64,000 nt of DNA from Stigmatella aurantiaca DW4/3-1 (GCF_000165485.1 NC_014623.1:2623501-2687500), one strand, 5' to 3'; counted from the first letter of the stretch, positions 41,786-50,789 are shown. Notes: generated from the sequence alone by a model not told the origin. Made by a program: numbers and translations.

Positions 41786-42175
41786 ATGAGCGTGGAGCGA
41801 GTGACGGTGACGCCAGCGGCCGAGAAGTTGCTGCGCAAGTTGCAGGAACAGCATGGCCCGTTGATGTTCCACCAGTCGGGTGGCTGCTGTGATGGCAGCG
41901 CGCCCATGTGCTTCCCCCGGGGGGATTTCAAGATCGGCCAGGAGGACGTCTTCCTGGGGACGATCGTGGACACCCCCTTCTACATCTCGGGTCCGCAGTT
42001 CGAGTACTGGAAGCACACCCACCTCACGGTGGACGTGGTGCCGGGAAGGGGAAGCGGCTTCTCGGTGGAGGCTCCCGAGGGCGTGCGCTTCCTCATCCGC
42101 TCGCGGGTCTTCGAGGATGCGGAGTACCACGCGCTTCAGCAAGCCGGCCCTCCGCTCCGGGGGCTGCAACACTGA
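41786..42175 (+). CDS. DUF779 family protein, ALDH companion
   Basis: 129 residues, cytosolic, with HQSGGCCDGSAPMCF near residue 30 (three cysteines) and QFEYWKHTHLTVDVVPGRGS near 73-92. DUF779 genes commonly follow aldehyde dehydrogenase genes of the AldB/ExaC type; the function is not established. The cysteine cluster could bind metal. The ATG at 41786 is preceded by gggaggcacc. Confidence 0.9.
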   Translation: MSVERVTVTPAAEKLLRKLQEQHGPLMFHQSGGCCDGSAPMCFPRGDFKIGQEDVFLGTIVDTPFYISGPQFEYWKHTHLTVDVVPGRGSGFSVEAPEGVRFLIRSRVFEDAEYHALQQAGPPLRGLQH

Positions 42176-42179
42176 GCAG

Positions 42180-42211
42180 GACGGGGGCGGGGTTCGCCCT
42201 GCCCCCCGTCT
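42180..42211 (+). terminator. Hairpin after the ALDH-DUF779 pair
   Basis: Imperfect GC-rich stem gacggggg / ccccccgtc with extended pairing around a ttcg loop, between two convergent genes. No T-run follows, so it is only a candidate. Confidence 0.4.
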
Positions 42212-42219
42212 CCTGGCGG

Positions 42220-42567
42220 TCAGCGGTTCTTGGTTCCGTCCAGGGGGCCTTCGCCATCGTTGAGGATCGTCTTGTCCTCACCGGGCCGGGCCGGTTGTTC
42301 GAACGGGCCTTCGCCATCGTCGATGCCCCCTTTCCGGTCGCCGATGTGGCCATCGTTCTGGGGATCCACGCCCGAGCCGCCCACCCCTTCCTGGAAGCCC
42401 TCGGCGGCTTCACGGGTGGCCTCCTTCACGTTGCGGGCGGCGTTGCCGACCTCTTGGCCCACTTGCCGGGCATTCTCTCGCGTCTCTTGCTCGGAGCATC
42501 CGGTCACGAGCCCCGCCGTCCCGAGCAGTCCCACCACCGTCCATGCCTTCCAGCCGTGTCTTGCCAT
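42220..42567 (-). CDS. Small lipoprotein with helical repeat
   Basis: 115 residues. Signal peptide with lipobox LVTGC (Cys about 24). After it comes an amphipathic helix rich in Ala, Glu, Lys and Arg (TRENARQVGQEVGNAARNVK, EATREAAEGFQEGVG) like YtxH or LEA-type stress proteins, then an acidic Gly/Asp tail. The ATG at 42567 follows gggagaaacacc. Confidence 0.8.
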   Translation of the reverse strand: MARHGWKAWTVVGLLGTAGLVTGCSEQETRENARQVGQEVGNAARNVKEATREAAEGFQEGVGGSGVDPQNDGHIGDRKGGIDDGEGPFEQPARPGEDKTILNDGEGPLDGTKNR

Positions 42568-42698
42568 GGTGTTTCTCCCTGGTCGTGAAGCTGTTCCGGG
42601 GGGAAACGTAGGCATTCCCTCCTCGACAGCAGCAGCCCAGGCAGCGTCTGGTGGGCAAGCGGGGAGCCGGGCGCCTGCCGGCTTCACCGCTCGGGGGC

Positions 42699-44291
42699 TC
42701 AGGTCCGTTCCAGCCGGAAGATGAGCCGGCGCAGGTCCTCGTTCACCTTGAGGAAGCGGGAGTTGCCCTTCTCCTCGGCGAGCTGGGCCTGGAGCTTGGG
42801 CAGTGCCTCGCGGGCCTGGGTCGCCGCCTCCTTCGAGTCTCCCACCAGCCAGTCCAGGGACTGGAGCAGGGCGGAGCGGGCCTCCAGGTCCTTTCCGGAG
42901 ACGCGCCCCGCGAGGGCCGCCGTGTGGGGGGCGCCTTCCCCGCGTCCCAGTTCCAGCGCGGCCCGCTCCACCAACAGCGCGTCCGGGCTCGACACCTTCT
43001 GGGCCCAGCAGCCGCCGTCCGTTCCGCACGCCTTGGCCTCCTCCAGGACCTTGCCGTAGCCGGTGAGCGTCTCCGCCCGCTTCCGGGCGAGGGCCGCGGG
43101 GTCCTCGCATCCGTCGCCGCCGTACTCCTGACACTCGCTGGCGGTGCGCGCCGGCTCTGCCTCCGCCCACTTCACGAACAGGGGTTGCTCGCGCGCGTCT
43201 CCCAGCAGCGCCATGCCGCGCATCGCCGATTCCCGGGCGTACCAGTCGCCCTGGCCCGCGGCCTTCTCCAGGGCGGGCAGGGCCTCGCGTCCGCCGAGCA
43301 GGGTCAGCGCCCGGACGTAGGCGGCCCGGATCGTCGGGTCCTCTTCGGAGACGAGCGTGGCGAGGGGACGGGCCGCGGGGCTGGCGCGCATGCGGCCCAG
43401 CGCCTCCGCCGCCTGCATCCGGACCAGGGCCTGGATGCGAGGGTCCGCGTTCGTGAAGGTGAGCTGCTTGAGCAGGGGCGCCTCCGCCCGGCGGTCCCGG
43501 AAATCGCCCAGCAATTGCGCGGCCTTCATGGCGTAACTGGCGGGGTGCACCCCGCGTTGCCCCGCCCACTTCGTCAGCTCCGCGTCCCGGCCCTCCAGGG
43601 CGGCCAGCAGGGCATCGGCCGCGGGGGCGCCCAGTTGGTAGAGCGCGAAGGAGCTCTCCACGTAAAAGGACACGCCTTGGCGCTCCTGGGTCAGCATGCG
43701 CATCAGCACGGGCACCGCGCGGGCGTCGCCGATGCGGCCCAGCGCCTCGATGGCCTTCTTGTTGAGGAAGGGCTCGGTGCTTTCGTCCGAGGCCAACTGG
43801 AGCAGCGGCTCCACCGCCTCGGGCGCGCGCAGGGCGCCCAGGGCTTGAATGGCCTCGACGCGGGTGTAGTTGTCCCGGGAGCTCAGCAGCTTCGTCAGCG
43901 CGGGGGCGGACTTCGGGCTGCCCAGCTTGCCGAGGGCCGCCGCCAGCTCCTTGTTGGCCAGGTGCGTGTCGGTGTCCGAGGCGCCCGGGTCCAGCGCCTC
44001 CTGGAGCGGCTCCACCGAGGAGGGGTGCTTCAGGTCGCCCAGGATGCGCGCCAAGGCGGCCTTGACCTCGGGCCGCTTCTCGGAGGCCAGCCGCGCGTGC
44101 AGCATGGGCAGGAAGCCCTCCTGGAGGTTGCCCGAGGTGCGCAGCGCGTCCACCACCTGGACCTTGGCACTCGTCTTGCGGGCGCCTTCCAGCTTTTTCT
44201 CCCAGTACTCGGGGGTTTTGGGGTCTCCCTTGCAACCGGACAGGGTGGCGAGGGCGGCGGCGAGGCTCAGCGCAGCGACGAGACGGGGCAT
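42699..44291 (-). CDS. HEAT-repeat lipoprotein
   Basis: 530 residues. Lipobox LSGC (Cys20) after a signal peptide. The body is a solenoid of HEAT-like repeats from about 70 to 480 (VEAIQALGALRAPEAVEPLL, KKAIEALGRIGDARAVPVLM, MQAAEALGRMRASPAARPLA). Two cysteine pairs occur between repeats (CQEYGGDGCEDP, CGTDGGC), possibly disulphides. HEAT lipoproteins are common in myxobacteria and usually serve as protein-protein scaffolds; the partner is unknown. Confidence 0.87.
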   Translation of the reverse strand: MPRLVAALSLAAALATLSGCKGDPKTPEYWEKKLEGARKTSAKVQVVDALRTSGNLQEGFLPMLHARLASEKRPEVKAALARILGDLKHPSSVEPLQEALDPGASDTDTHLANKELAAALGKLGSPKSAPALTKLLSSRDNYTRVEAIQALGALRAPEAVEPLLQLASDESTEPFLNKKAIEALGRIGDARAVPVLMRMLTQERQGVSFYVESSFALYQLGAPAADALLAALEGRDAELTKWAGQRGVHPASYAMKAAQLLGDFRDRRAEAPLLKQLTFTNADPRIQALVRMQAAEALGRMRASPAARPLATLVSEEDPTIRAAYVRALTLLGGREALPALEKAAGQGDWYARESAMRGMALLGDAREQPLFVKWAEAEPARTASECQEYGGDGCEDPAALARKRAETLTGYGKVLEEAKACGTDGGCWAQKVSSPDALLVERAALELGRGEGAPHTAALAGRVSGKDLEARSALLQSLDWLVGDSKEAATQAREALPKLQAQLAEEKGNSRFLKVNEDLRRLIFRLERT

Positions 44292-44389
44292 GAAACCCTC
44301 CTGGGCGGCGTGCGGCAGGTTCCGTCGTATCGCTCTATTAAAGAACGGATCAAATCCCCCCCGGAGGATGGGGTACGCTGGTTAACGGC

Positions 44390-44992
44390 ATGTCCTCCGA
44401 AACCGTCATTGCTTCACAGAAGCCCGGCTGGCGCCGCCGGACCTACCTCATCGATCGCGAGTTCCAGCTCAAGTACATCGCGATGTTGACCACCATCGGC
44501 TCGGGCAGCATCGGCCTGTTTGGCTTGCTTGCCTGGTGGGCTCACTCGTCGGCCGTCGAGACAGGCTCTTCGTCCGAGGGGCTGGCGGGGATGACGATTC
44601 TTTGGCTCACCGTGTTAGGCGTGGTGGGGACGGGGGCGGCCCTGGGCCTCTTCGGCCTGCTGTTCACCCACCGGGTGGCGGGGCCCGTGCACGTGATGAA
44701 CCTCTATGTGGAGGCGCTGGCGGCGGGGCACTACCCCCGGCTGCGCCCGCTGCGCCGGTACGACGAGCTGAAGCGCTTTTTCGACCGGTTCAGCCATGCG
44801 GTAGAGCGCATCCGGTCCCGGGAGGCCGAGGAAGCCCATGCGCTGGCCGAGGCCTTGCGCGCCTTCCAACCGCTGGCCAGCACCGAGGAGGCCCGCGCGG
44901 CGCTCAAGGTGCTGGAGGAGCTCCACTCGCGCAAGCGCCAGGCCGTGGACAACCCCATCAGCACCCGGACCCCCATCCTTCCCACCCGCTGA
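44390..44992 (+). CDS. Membrane protein with HAMP-like segment
   Basis: 200 residues: a basic N-terminus (KPGWRRRTYLID), two membrane helices (about 30-52 and 68-92), then a HAMP-like juxtamembrane region (THRVAGPVHVMNLYVEALAA) and a cytosolic coiled coil. It has no kinase or MCP output domain, so it may be a signal adaptor or truncated transducer. It starts 98 bp from the divergent HEAT lipoprotein and heads a unit with fmt, an AroQ-like gene and rsmB. Confidence 0.8.
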   Translation: MSSETVIASQKPGWRRRTYLIDREFQLKYIAMLTTIGSGSIGLFGLLAWWAHSSAVETGSSSEGLAGMTILWLTVLGVVGTGAALGLFGLLFTHRVAGPVHVMNLYVEALAAGHYPRLRPLRRYDELKRFFDRFSHAVERIRSREAEEAHALAEALRAFQPLASTEEARAALKVLEELHSRKRQAVDNPISTRTPILPTR

Positions 44993-45002
44993 GGTCCGCG
45001 CC

Positions 45003-45956
45003 ATGAGCCGTCCCCGCATCGTGTTCATGGGTACGCCCGAGTTCGCCGTGGCGTCGCTCGCCGCCTGCCTCGACATCGGCGAGGTGGTGGCCGTCGTTAC
45101 CCAGCCGGACAAGCCCAAGGGGCGCGGCAACGCGCTCACCGCGCCGCCGGTGAAGGTGTTGGCGCTCGAGCGCGGCGTGCCGGTGCTCCAGCCTCCGAAG
45201 TTGCGCACCCCGCCGTTCTCCGAGGAGCTGCGCAAGTTGGCGCCCGATGTGTGTGTGGTGACGGCCTACGGGAAGATCCTCCCCAAGGACGTGCTGGAGG
45301 TGCCCCGCCGAGGTTGCGTCAACGTGCATGCCTCCCTCCTGCCGCGCTTCCGGGGCGCGGCCCCCATTCAGTGGGCCATCGCCCATGGGGACGCGGAGAC
45401 GGGCGTCTCGCTCATGTGCATGGACGAGGGGCTGGATACGGGGCCCGTGCTCGAGATGAAGCGCCTGCCCATCGCACCGGAGGACACGAGCGCCACCCTC
45501 CACGACAAGCTCTCGCAGCTGGGGGGCGGCATTCTGCGCGAGTCCCTGCCGGCGTACCTGCGGGGGGAGCTGAAGCCCGTGCCCCAGCCCACCGAGGGCG
45601 TCGTGCTGGCGCCCATCATCCAGAAAGAGGATGGGCAGTTGGACTTCACCCGACCGGCGGTGGAGCTGGAGCGCCGGTTGCGCGCCTTCACCCCGTGGCC
45701 CGGGGTCTTCACCGGCCTGAATGGCGCCCGGCTCAAGGTGCACCGGACGAAGGTGGGGGCAGGGCAGGGGGCTCCGGGCACGGTGCTCGCCGCGTCCTCG
45801 GCGGGCATCGAGGTGGCCTGCGCGGAGGGCTCGCTCGTTCTGCTGGATGTCCAGCCCGAGGGCCGGCGCGTCATGAGTGCCCATGAGTTCCTGGCGGGCC
45901 ACAAGTTGGCGCCAGGCAGTCAACCGTTCTCGACGCCGGTGGATGCCAAGGGCTGA
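45003..45956 (+). CDS. fmt: Methionyl-tRNA formyltransferase
   Basis: 317 residues. It transfers a formyl group from 10-formyl-THF to initiator Met-tRNA. Motifs: VFMGTPEFAVASL (8-20), VTQPDKPKGRG, NVHASLLPRFRGAAPIQWAI (about 108-127) and DEGLDTGPVL. The C-terminal OB-like domain is present. It lies 10 bp after the HAMP gene. The usual partner def is not adjacent; rsmB, often in the same operon in other bacteria, is two genes downstream. Confidence 0.96.
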   Translation: MSRPRIVFMGTPEFAVASLAACLDIGEVVAVVTQPDKPKGRGNALTAPPVKVLALERGVPVLQPPKLRTPPFSEELRKLAPDVCVVTAYGKILPKDVLEVPRRGCVNVHASLLPRFRGAAPIQWAIAHGDAETGVSLMCMDEGLDTGPVLEMKRLPIAPEDTSATLHDKLSQLGGGILRESLPAYLRGELKPVPQPTEGVVLAPIIQKEDGQLDFTRPAVELERRLRAFTPWPGVFTGLNGARLKVHRTKVGAGQGAPGTVLAASSAGIEVACAEGSLVLLDVQPEGRRVMSAHEFLAGHKLAPGSQPFSTPVDAKG

Positions 45957-45988
45957 GCCGTGGGGAACGAACGAAGGGAGACACACGG

Positions 45989-46765
45989 ATGGGCATGACA
46001 CTCCTGGTGCTGCACGGGCCGAGCCTGAGCCTTCGCAAGGAGTTCGAGGGACTCGATGGTGTGTTGCGCCTCCGGGCCGCCAACCATGGTCTCACGCTGA
46101 AGATCCTCCAGTCCAACCACGAAGGTGTGCTCATCGACACCTTGCTGGCCGAGCGCCGGGGCATCGATGGGGTGGTGGTGAACCCCGCGGGCCTCTTCTC
46201 CTCGTATCCACTCCGGGATGCACTGGAGGCGATGGTCGTGCCCATCTTCGAGGTGCACCTGGATCCGACGCGCGCGAAGTTGTCCGTGCTGAGGGCGGTG
46301 TGTACGGAGCAGTTCTCGGGGAAGGGGGCCGATCCCTACCTCCAGGCGATCGACCACTTCATCCAGACGAAGGCCTCGGCGGACAGTGGGAAGGGCAAGG
46401 CCGTGGTGGCCTCGAAGATGAAGACCTTGGGCCGCAAGGCTCCCCGGGAGCCCAAGGCCGCGGCGGCGGCGCCTTCGGGAAAGACGCTGGGCCGGAGCGC
46501 GAAGGCCGCGCTCGCGGAAGGCATGCTCTCCCGGAAGCTGATACGCCAGAAGATCGCCGAGCGGCTCGCGGGTAAGTTGTCCGCCGCGGAGCTGGCCACC
46601 TGGGCGCGCATGCAGTGGATGGAAGTGCAGCGGGGCGCCCCCGCCGAGAGCGGTTATCGAGACATGCTGGAGGACAGCCTGCAGACCTTGACCCTTTCCA
46701 CGATGCCCGCGAGCCGCCTGACGGACGAGCAACTCGTGGACCTGATGGCGCAGCTCGAAGGATGA
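45989..46765 (+). CDS. Type II dehydroquinase-like (AroQ) protein with C-terminal extension
   Basis: 258 residues. Residues 1-130 follow the type II 3-dehydroquinase fold: LLVLHGPSLSL (cf. INGPNLN), LQSNHEGVLIDTL, VVVNPAGLF and FEVHLDP. But the flexible catalytic loop with its Arg and Tyr (normally between the first strand and first helix) is missing, so classical dehydratase activity is unlikely. The C-terminal half (140-258) is unrelated to AroQ, Lys/Ala rich then helical (LSRKLIRQKIAERLAGKLSA). Located between fmt and rsmB, with an ATGA overlap into rsmB. It may be a binding or regulatory protein derived from AroQ. Confidence 0.7.
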   Translation: MGMTLLVLHGPSLSLRKEFEGLDGVLRLRAANHGLTLKILQSNHEGVLIDTLLAERRGIDGVVVNPAGLFSSYPLRDALEAMVVPIFEVHLDPTRAKLSVLRAVCTEQFSGKGADPYLQAIDHFIQTKASADSGKGKAVVASKMKTLGRKAPREPKAAAAAPSGKTLGRSAKAALAEGMLSRKLIRQKIAERLAGKLSAAELATWARMQWMEVQRGAPAESGYRDMLEDSLQTLTLSTMPASRLTDEQLVDLMAQLEG

Positions 46766-48078
46766 GCGCCCGGACCCTTGCCATCCAGGTGTTGGCGCGG
46801 GTGCGCGCCACCGACGCCTACCTCAACGTCGTCCTCGACACGGCCCTGTCCGAAGCGCCCCCGAGGGATGCGCGTGACACCGCGCTCGCCACGGAGCTGG
46901 CGTACGGCACCACCCGCCGGCAGCTCGCGCTCGATTACGCCATCACCCGCTTCGCGGACCGGAAGCTGGATGCCATGGAGGACCGGGTGCTCGCCGCCCT
47001 GCGCATCGGGGCCTACCAGCTCTTCTATACCCGCGTGCCCGCGCGGGCGGCGGTCGCCGAGACGGTGCAGGCCCTCAAGGACCTGGGGGTCGGGCGCGCC
47101 GCCGGCTTCGTCAACGCCATCCTGCGCAAGCTGGCCGCGCTGCCCGGGGCGCCGCTGCCTCCGGAGGACGACGTCGCCGAGCACCTCTCCGTCCGGGAGA
47201 GCCACCCGAAGTGGTTGGTGGAGCGGTGGCTGCGCCAGTTCGGCCGCGAGCGTGCCGAGGCGATGCTGGTGGCGGACAACCAGACGCCGCCGGTGGTGGT
47301 GCGCACGAACACCGCGAAGGTGACGCGCGAGGCGCTGCTGGCCCAGTTCCGCGAAGTGGGGCTGGAGGTGCAGCCCACCCCGGTGTCCCCGGTCGGCATT
47401 GTCCTGCCCTCCCTGGGGCGGCTGGAGGACGTGTACGGCTACTCCGAGGGGCTTTGGCAGGTGCAGGACGAGGCCGCCCAGCTCGTGGGCGTGTACGCCG
47501 CCATTCCGGAGAACGCGCGCACGCTGGATGTCTGCGCGGCGCCCGGAGGCAAGGCGTGCCACCAGGCCGAGACGCATGAGGTGGTGGCCATGGACCTCCA
47601 TGCCAACAAGCTGCCGAAGATCGTCTCGGAGGCGAAGCGGCTGGGGTTGCTGAGCCGGCTTCGCGCGGTGGCGCACGACGCCACCAAGCCCTACGACGAG
47701 GCGCTGGGGGAGTTTCAGGCGGTGCTGGTGGATGCGCCGTGCTCCGGTCTGGGCACCCTGCGCCGCCACCCGGAGTTGCGCTACCGGCGGGGGGAGGCGG
47801 ACCTGGGACGGCTGGCCACGCTCCAGCGCCGCATTCTGGAGAACTGCCAGGAGGTGGTGCCCCCTGGAGGGCTGTTGATCTATGCGGTGTGTACCCTGGA
47901 GCCGCAAGAAGGGCAGGACCAGGTGGACATGTTCCTGCGCAGCCACCCCGAGTGGACGGCGGAGCCGCCGGTGCTTTCGGGGGTGAAGCTCCCCATGAAC
48001 CAGGCCTGGCTGCGCACGCTGCCGGGCCCGGAGGGATGGGACGGCTTCTTCGCCGCCCGCCTGCGCAAGTTGTACTGA
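46762..48078 (+). CDS. rsmB: 16S rRNA m5C967 methyltransferase
   Basis: 438 residues. N-terminal NusB-like domain (1-140) and C-terminal Rossmann methyltransferase: SAM motif DVCAAPGGKACH (about 254-265), motif IV VDAPCSGLGTLRRHP with catalytic Cys, and motif VI YAVCTLEPQEG with the second Cys. It methylates C967 of 16S rRNA. The start codon overlaps the stop of the AroQ-like gene (ATGA). Confidence 0.94.
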   Translation: MSARTLAIQVLARVRATDAYLNVVLDTALSEAPPRDARDTALATELAYGTTRRQLALDYAITRFADRKLDAMEDRVLAALRIGAYQLFYTRVPARAAVAETVQALKDLGVGRAAGFVNAILRKLAALPGAPLPPEDDVAEHLSVRESHPKWLVERWLRQFGRERAEAMLVADNQTPPVVVRTNTAKVTREALLAQFREVGLEVQPTPVSPVGIVLPSLGRLEDVYGYSEGLWQVQDEAAQLVGVYAAIPENARTLDVCAAPGGKACHQAETHEVVAMDLHANKLPKIVSEAKRLGLLSRLRAVAHDATKPYDEALGEFQAVLVDAPCSGLGTLRRHPELRYRRGEADLGRLATLQRRILENCQEVVPPGGLLIYAVCTLEPQEGQDQVDMFLRSHPEWTAEPPVLSGVKLPMNQAWLRTLPGPEGWDGFFAARLRKLY

Positions 48079-48079
48079 G

Positions 48080-48586
48080 TTACAGGGGACGGTGAATCCA
48101 CAGGGAGCTGCCCACGCGCGCGGCGCGGAACACCGCGAGGGGACGGGTGGCGGGGCCTCGAAGCACCTGTCCGTCCTCGCCGAAGCGGGAGCCGTGGCAC
48201 GGGCACTCCAGCAAGGCTTCCTGGGGCACGTAGGCCATGCTGCAAGCGCCGTGGGTGCAGATGCTCCACACCGCCGTGTAGCAGTCCTGGGCAGTGTGGA
48301 GGACCACCACATCCAGCAGGGCCTCGGGGATGCGCACCGCGGAGAAGCCCCCGGGTTCGAGCAGGGCGGGGTGCGCGGACAGCGGGACTTCCACCCAGCC
48401 CTCCTCGGGGCGGCCGGGGACGGTCCCGCAGCGCGTCCCCCCGTCTTCTTCTGGAGGCGAGGGCTCCGCTTCTCCGCACCCGGCACAGACCGCGGCGAGG
48501 GCGCAGGTGCCTCGCAGCAGGGTGCCGAGCGCCGTCCGGCGGTCGATCCGCTGGACCGGGGAAGGAGGAGCCCCCGCCGTGCTCAT
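48080..48586 (-). CDS. Rieske [2Fe-2S] Tat lipoprotein in a B12-controlled operon
   Basis: 168 residues. N-terminal twin-arginine signal (DRRTALGTLL) with a lipobox (VCAGC), so it should be exported folded with its cluster and anchored to a membrane. The Rieske cluster ligands are present: CTHGACSM and CPCHGSRF (C-x-H ... C-x2-H), and the domain ends with a typical beta segment (ATRPLAVFRAA). It starts with ATGA overlap behind the gene ending at 48583 and is the third gene below the B12 riboswitch. Its role may be electron transfer to a periplasmic or surface cobalamin step (inference). Confidence 0.88.
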   Translation of the reverse strand: MSTAGAPPSPVQRIDRRTALGTLLRGTCALAAVCAGCGEAEPSPPEEDGGTRCGTVPGRPEEGWVEVPLSAHPALLEPGGFSAVRIPEALLDVVVLHTAQDCYTAVWSICTHGACSMAYVPQEALLECPCHGSRFGEDGQVLRGPATRPLAVFRAARVGSSLWIHRPL

Positions 48587-49299
48587 GGAGAGGTTCCCAG
48601 CAGGTTCACGCCGTTGACGACGGCCACCGCGTCCAGATCGAACCCGCCGGAGGTGCCGCTGTAGCCGTTGGCGCCGCTGTCGCGGATGCGCACGAAGCGC
48701 GCCCGGGAGACCCCGAGCGTCGCCAGGTCGAACCCATCGCCGCCGGCCACGGCGGGATCCGTGGGGCTGATGCCGTTGTCGGGGTGGGAGAACACGGGCT
48801 TGACGCCCGCGCACCCGGGGAAGCCGCCCGCCCGGTTCGCGGCGTCGCAGGGAAACTCCCTCCACGTCACGCCGTCGTCGCTCACCGCCACCACGCCCGT
48901 CTCGGGGAAGCGTGTGAAGGCGTTCTCGAAGACGATCAGGTCCACGCCGGGGCCATCCACCACCGCGATGTCGGTGAACTCCAGGACGATGACGCCCTGG
49001 TTTCCCAAGCTGAGGACATCCAGGGAGCCGGCGCTGCTGCCTTCACCCCGGGGAGGTCCGAGCACGACGCCCGGGAACACGTCCTGGCCGAAGCCCGCGG
49101 CGGCGCCAGGTTGAAACGACACCACGCGGTCCGCGAAGGGATTGGCGGGGGGAGAAATCCCGGGATCGGGATCCGGGTTCTCCTGCTCGCCGTTGCCGTC
49201 TCCGGGCCCCGGGTCCTCGGAGCCACCGCAGGCCGTCACGCCCAGGAGCGTGGTCAGCCCCAGGAGCCCCATCCATGCTGGAAACCGAAGTGTGCTCAT
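48583..49299 (-). CDS. Surface-type lipoprotein, B12-locus cell surface protein family
   Basis: 238 residues. Lipobox VTAC (Cys24) and an acidic Pro/Gly linker. The mature domain matches a family found in B12-uptake loci and usually called cell surface protein: FADRVVSFQPGAAAGFGQD, LGPPRGEGSSAGSLDVLSLG, VDLIVFENAF, VAVSDDGVTWREFPC, ISPTDPAVAGGDGFDLATLG and RFVRIRD. A beta-sandwich binding domain is likely. It overlaps its neighbours by ATGA on both sides (49296-49299 and 48583-48586), so all three genes are coupled. Confidence 0.85.
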   Translation of the reverse strand: MSTLRFPAWMGLLGLTTLLGVTACGGSEDPGPGDGNGEQENPDPDPGISPPANPFADRVVSFQPGAAAGFGQDVFPGVVLGPPRGEGSSAGSLDVLSLGNQGVIVLEFTDIAVVDGPGVDLIVFENAFTRFPETGVVAVSDDGVTWREFPCDAANRAGGFPGCAGVKPVFSHPDNGISPTDPAVAGGDGFDLATLGVSRARFVRIRDSGANGYSGTSGGFDLDAVAVVNGVNLLGTSP

Positions 49300-50648
49300 G
49301 GCTGGTGAATGCGGACGAGCCGCTCTCCGTTCTTGTCGGACACGCCCACCAACAGATCACCCCCAAGCTCCGTGAGCGACTGGAGCTGGGTGCAACTGTC
49401 GACGAACTTCAGCACGGGGGTGGTGGCCCCGGGGGTCACGGTCTGCGGGGTGCCGCTGCTGAGGGCCAGCTCGATGCGCGAGACGTCCGTGTAGACCGGA
49501 GGCCAGCCCGAGTCATCGCCGAGCAGCAGCGCCACGCCGTCGCCGAAGGCCGCCACGTTGAGGATGCTGCTGCCGGGGGTGAGCTCGGTGGCGTCCGCGA
49601 GGCTGAAGGGCACGTGGCTGGTGAGCGCGGGCTGATAGAGGGACGGAGCCGCGGCGCGCAGGCGGTTGGTGAAGACCGTCCCGTCGAAGTAGCCCAGCAC
49701 GGCCACGCCATTCTCCGTCACCGCCGTGTACCCACTGGAGGCCTCCCAGGCCGGGTCAAACGTGGCGAGCAACGAGGTGGTGGGCGGATCCGTCTGGGGT
49801 TGCAAGGCGTAGATGCCCACCTCCGGCGGGGAACTGCCCAGCCCCAGGCCATTGATGAGGAAGGCATTGGGGAGCGCGGCGACGGTGTAATTGCCGGGCG
49901 CGGAGAGGTACTGAAGGTGGGTGGGCGCGGTGGTCTGGAAGAGGGAGACGTAGCCGGGGAAGTTGGCGCCGGACTTTGTGTAGCCGCTGAGCAGCCGCGA
50001 GCCATCGTTCACCAGGTACCCGCCCAGGAAGAACGAGCCGCCACGGTCCGAGGGCTCGATGACCGAGAACAGGGCCTGGGTGCTGGGCTGGAGCGAGGGC
50101 CACGTTCCCAGGGGATACACGTTCTGGTCCGCGCCGCTCAGGCCATAGACGGTGTACAGCGGCCCGGGGCCCACGGCCGTCACCGCGATGATGCCCGCGG
50201 GAAGCCCGGAGGATTCCGTGGCGGTGAAGCCGGCTTGCAACTGGAGGGTGCCGAGCTTTGGGTCGTGCGGCGCCACCGCGCACGGGTCTGTTCCTCCGTC
50301 CGTGCCGCCATCGGTGTCCGGCCCCGCATCCGTGCCGCCATCGGTGTCCGGCCCTGCGTCGGTGCCGCCATCGGTGTCTGGCCCCGCATCCGTGCCGCCG
50401 TCGGTGTTGGGGCCCGCGTCGGTGCCCGGGCCCGCATCCGGGGGGGCTCCGCCGGGGTACAGGGGGACACACTTCTCTTCCCGGCAGACATAGGGATTGC
50501 TCGGGTCACTGCGCTCGGGCGTGTCCTGGCAATCAGAGGAATGGGTGCACTCCTCACCGCAGCCGGTGCTCAGGCTGGCGAGGGCGAGGGTGCCAAGGAC
50601 AGGCACCCACCGCGTCCACTTCGTCCCGCGTCTCATCGTGTTCTTCAT
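49296..50648 (-). CDS. B12-riboswitch-controlled lipoprotein with repeat linker and propeller-like body
   Basis: 450 residues from ATG 50648; TTG 50657 and ATG 50636 are alternatives. Lipobox STGC, a Cys-rich segment (CTHSSDCQDTP, CREEKC), then a linker of (TDAGPDTDGG) repeats and a 330-residue body rich in beta strands (PLYTVYGLSGADQNVYPLG, GSFFLGGYLVNDGSRLLSGY, NGVAVLGYFDGTVFTN). The body could be a beta-propeller, as in the Bacteroides surface B12-binding lipoprotein BtuG, but no motif proves this. It is the first gene behind the cobalamin riboswitch. Confidence 0.8.
   Translation of the reverse strand: MKNTMRRGTKWTRWVPVLGTLALASLSTGCGEECTHSSDCQDTPERSDPSNPYVCREEKCVPLYPGGAPPDAGPGTDAGPNTDGGTDAGPDTDGGTDAGPDTDGGTDAGPDTDGGTDGGTDPCAVAPHDPKLGTLQLQAGFTATESSGLPAGIIAVTAVGPGPLYTVYGLSGADQNVYPLGTWPSLQPSTQALFSVIEPSDRGGSFFLGGYLVNDGSRLLSGYTKSGANFPGYVSLFQTTAPTHLQYLSAPGNYTVAALPNAFLINGLGLGSSPPEVGIYALQPQTDPPTTSLLATFDPAWEASSGYTAVTENGVAVLGYFDGTVFTNRLRAAAPSLYQPALTSHVPFSLADATELTPGSSILNVAAFGDGVALLLGDDSGWPPVYTDVSRIELALSSGTPQTVTPGATTPVLKFVDSCTQLQSLTELGGDLLVGVSDKNGERLVRIHQP
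50301..50420 (-). repeat. 30-bp tandem coding repeat (4 copies)
   Basis: Four 30-bp units (50301, 50331, 50361, 50391), nearly identical in the first three and drifting in the last. Each encodes ten residues, TDAGPDTDGG, in the linker of the B12-regulated lipoprotein. This in-frame minisatellite should vary in copy number between strains. Confidence 0.9.
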
Positions 50649-50789
50649 GGGCCTCAACGCTCCTTCGCCCCCTCCGGGCGAATGACCTTCGAGGGGCGTG
50701 GGCGGAGACGCTCCGGGACGGTCCGGAAGACGCCTCCGTCACCTCCCCTCGGAGGTTTCGGTGGTGGCCGTGCCATTGCGGGGCACGGG

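Noticed and set aside
50301-50420. Regular 30-bp repeats that could suggest a CRISPR array
   Set aside because: Units are contiguous with no spacers and are in frame with the lipoprotein gene.
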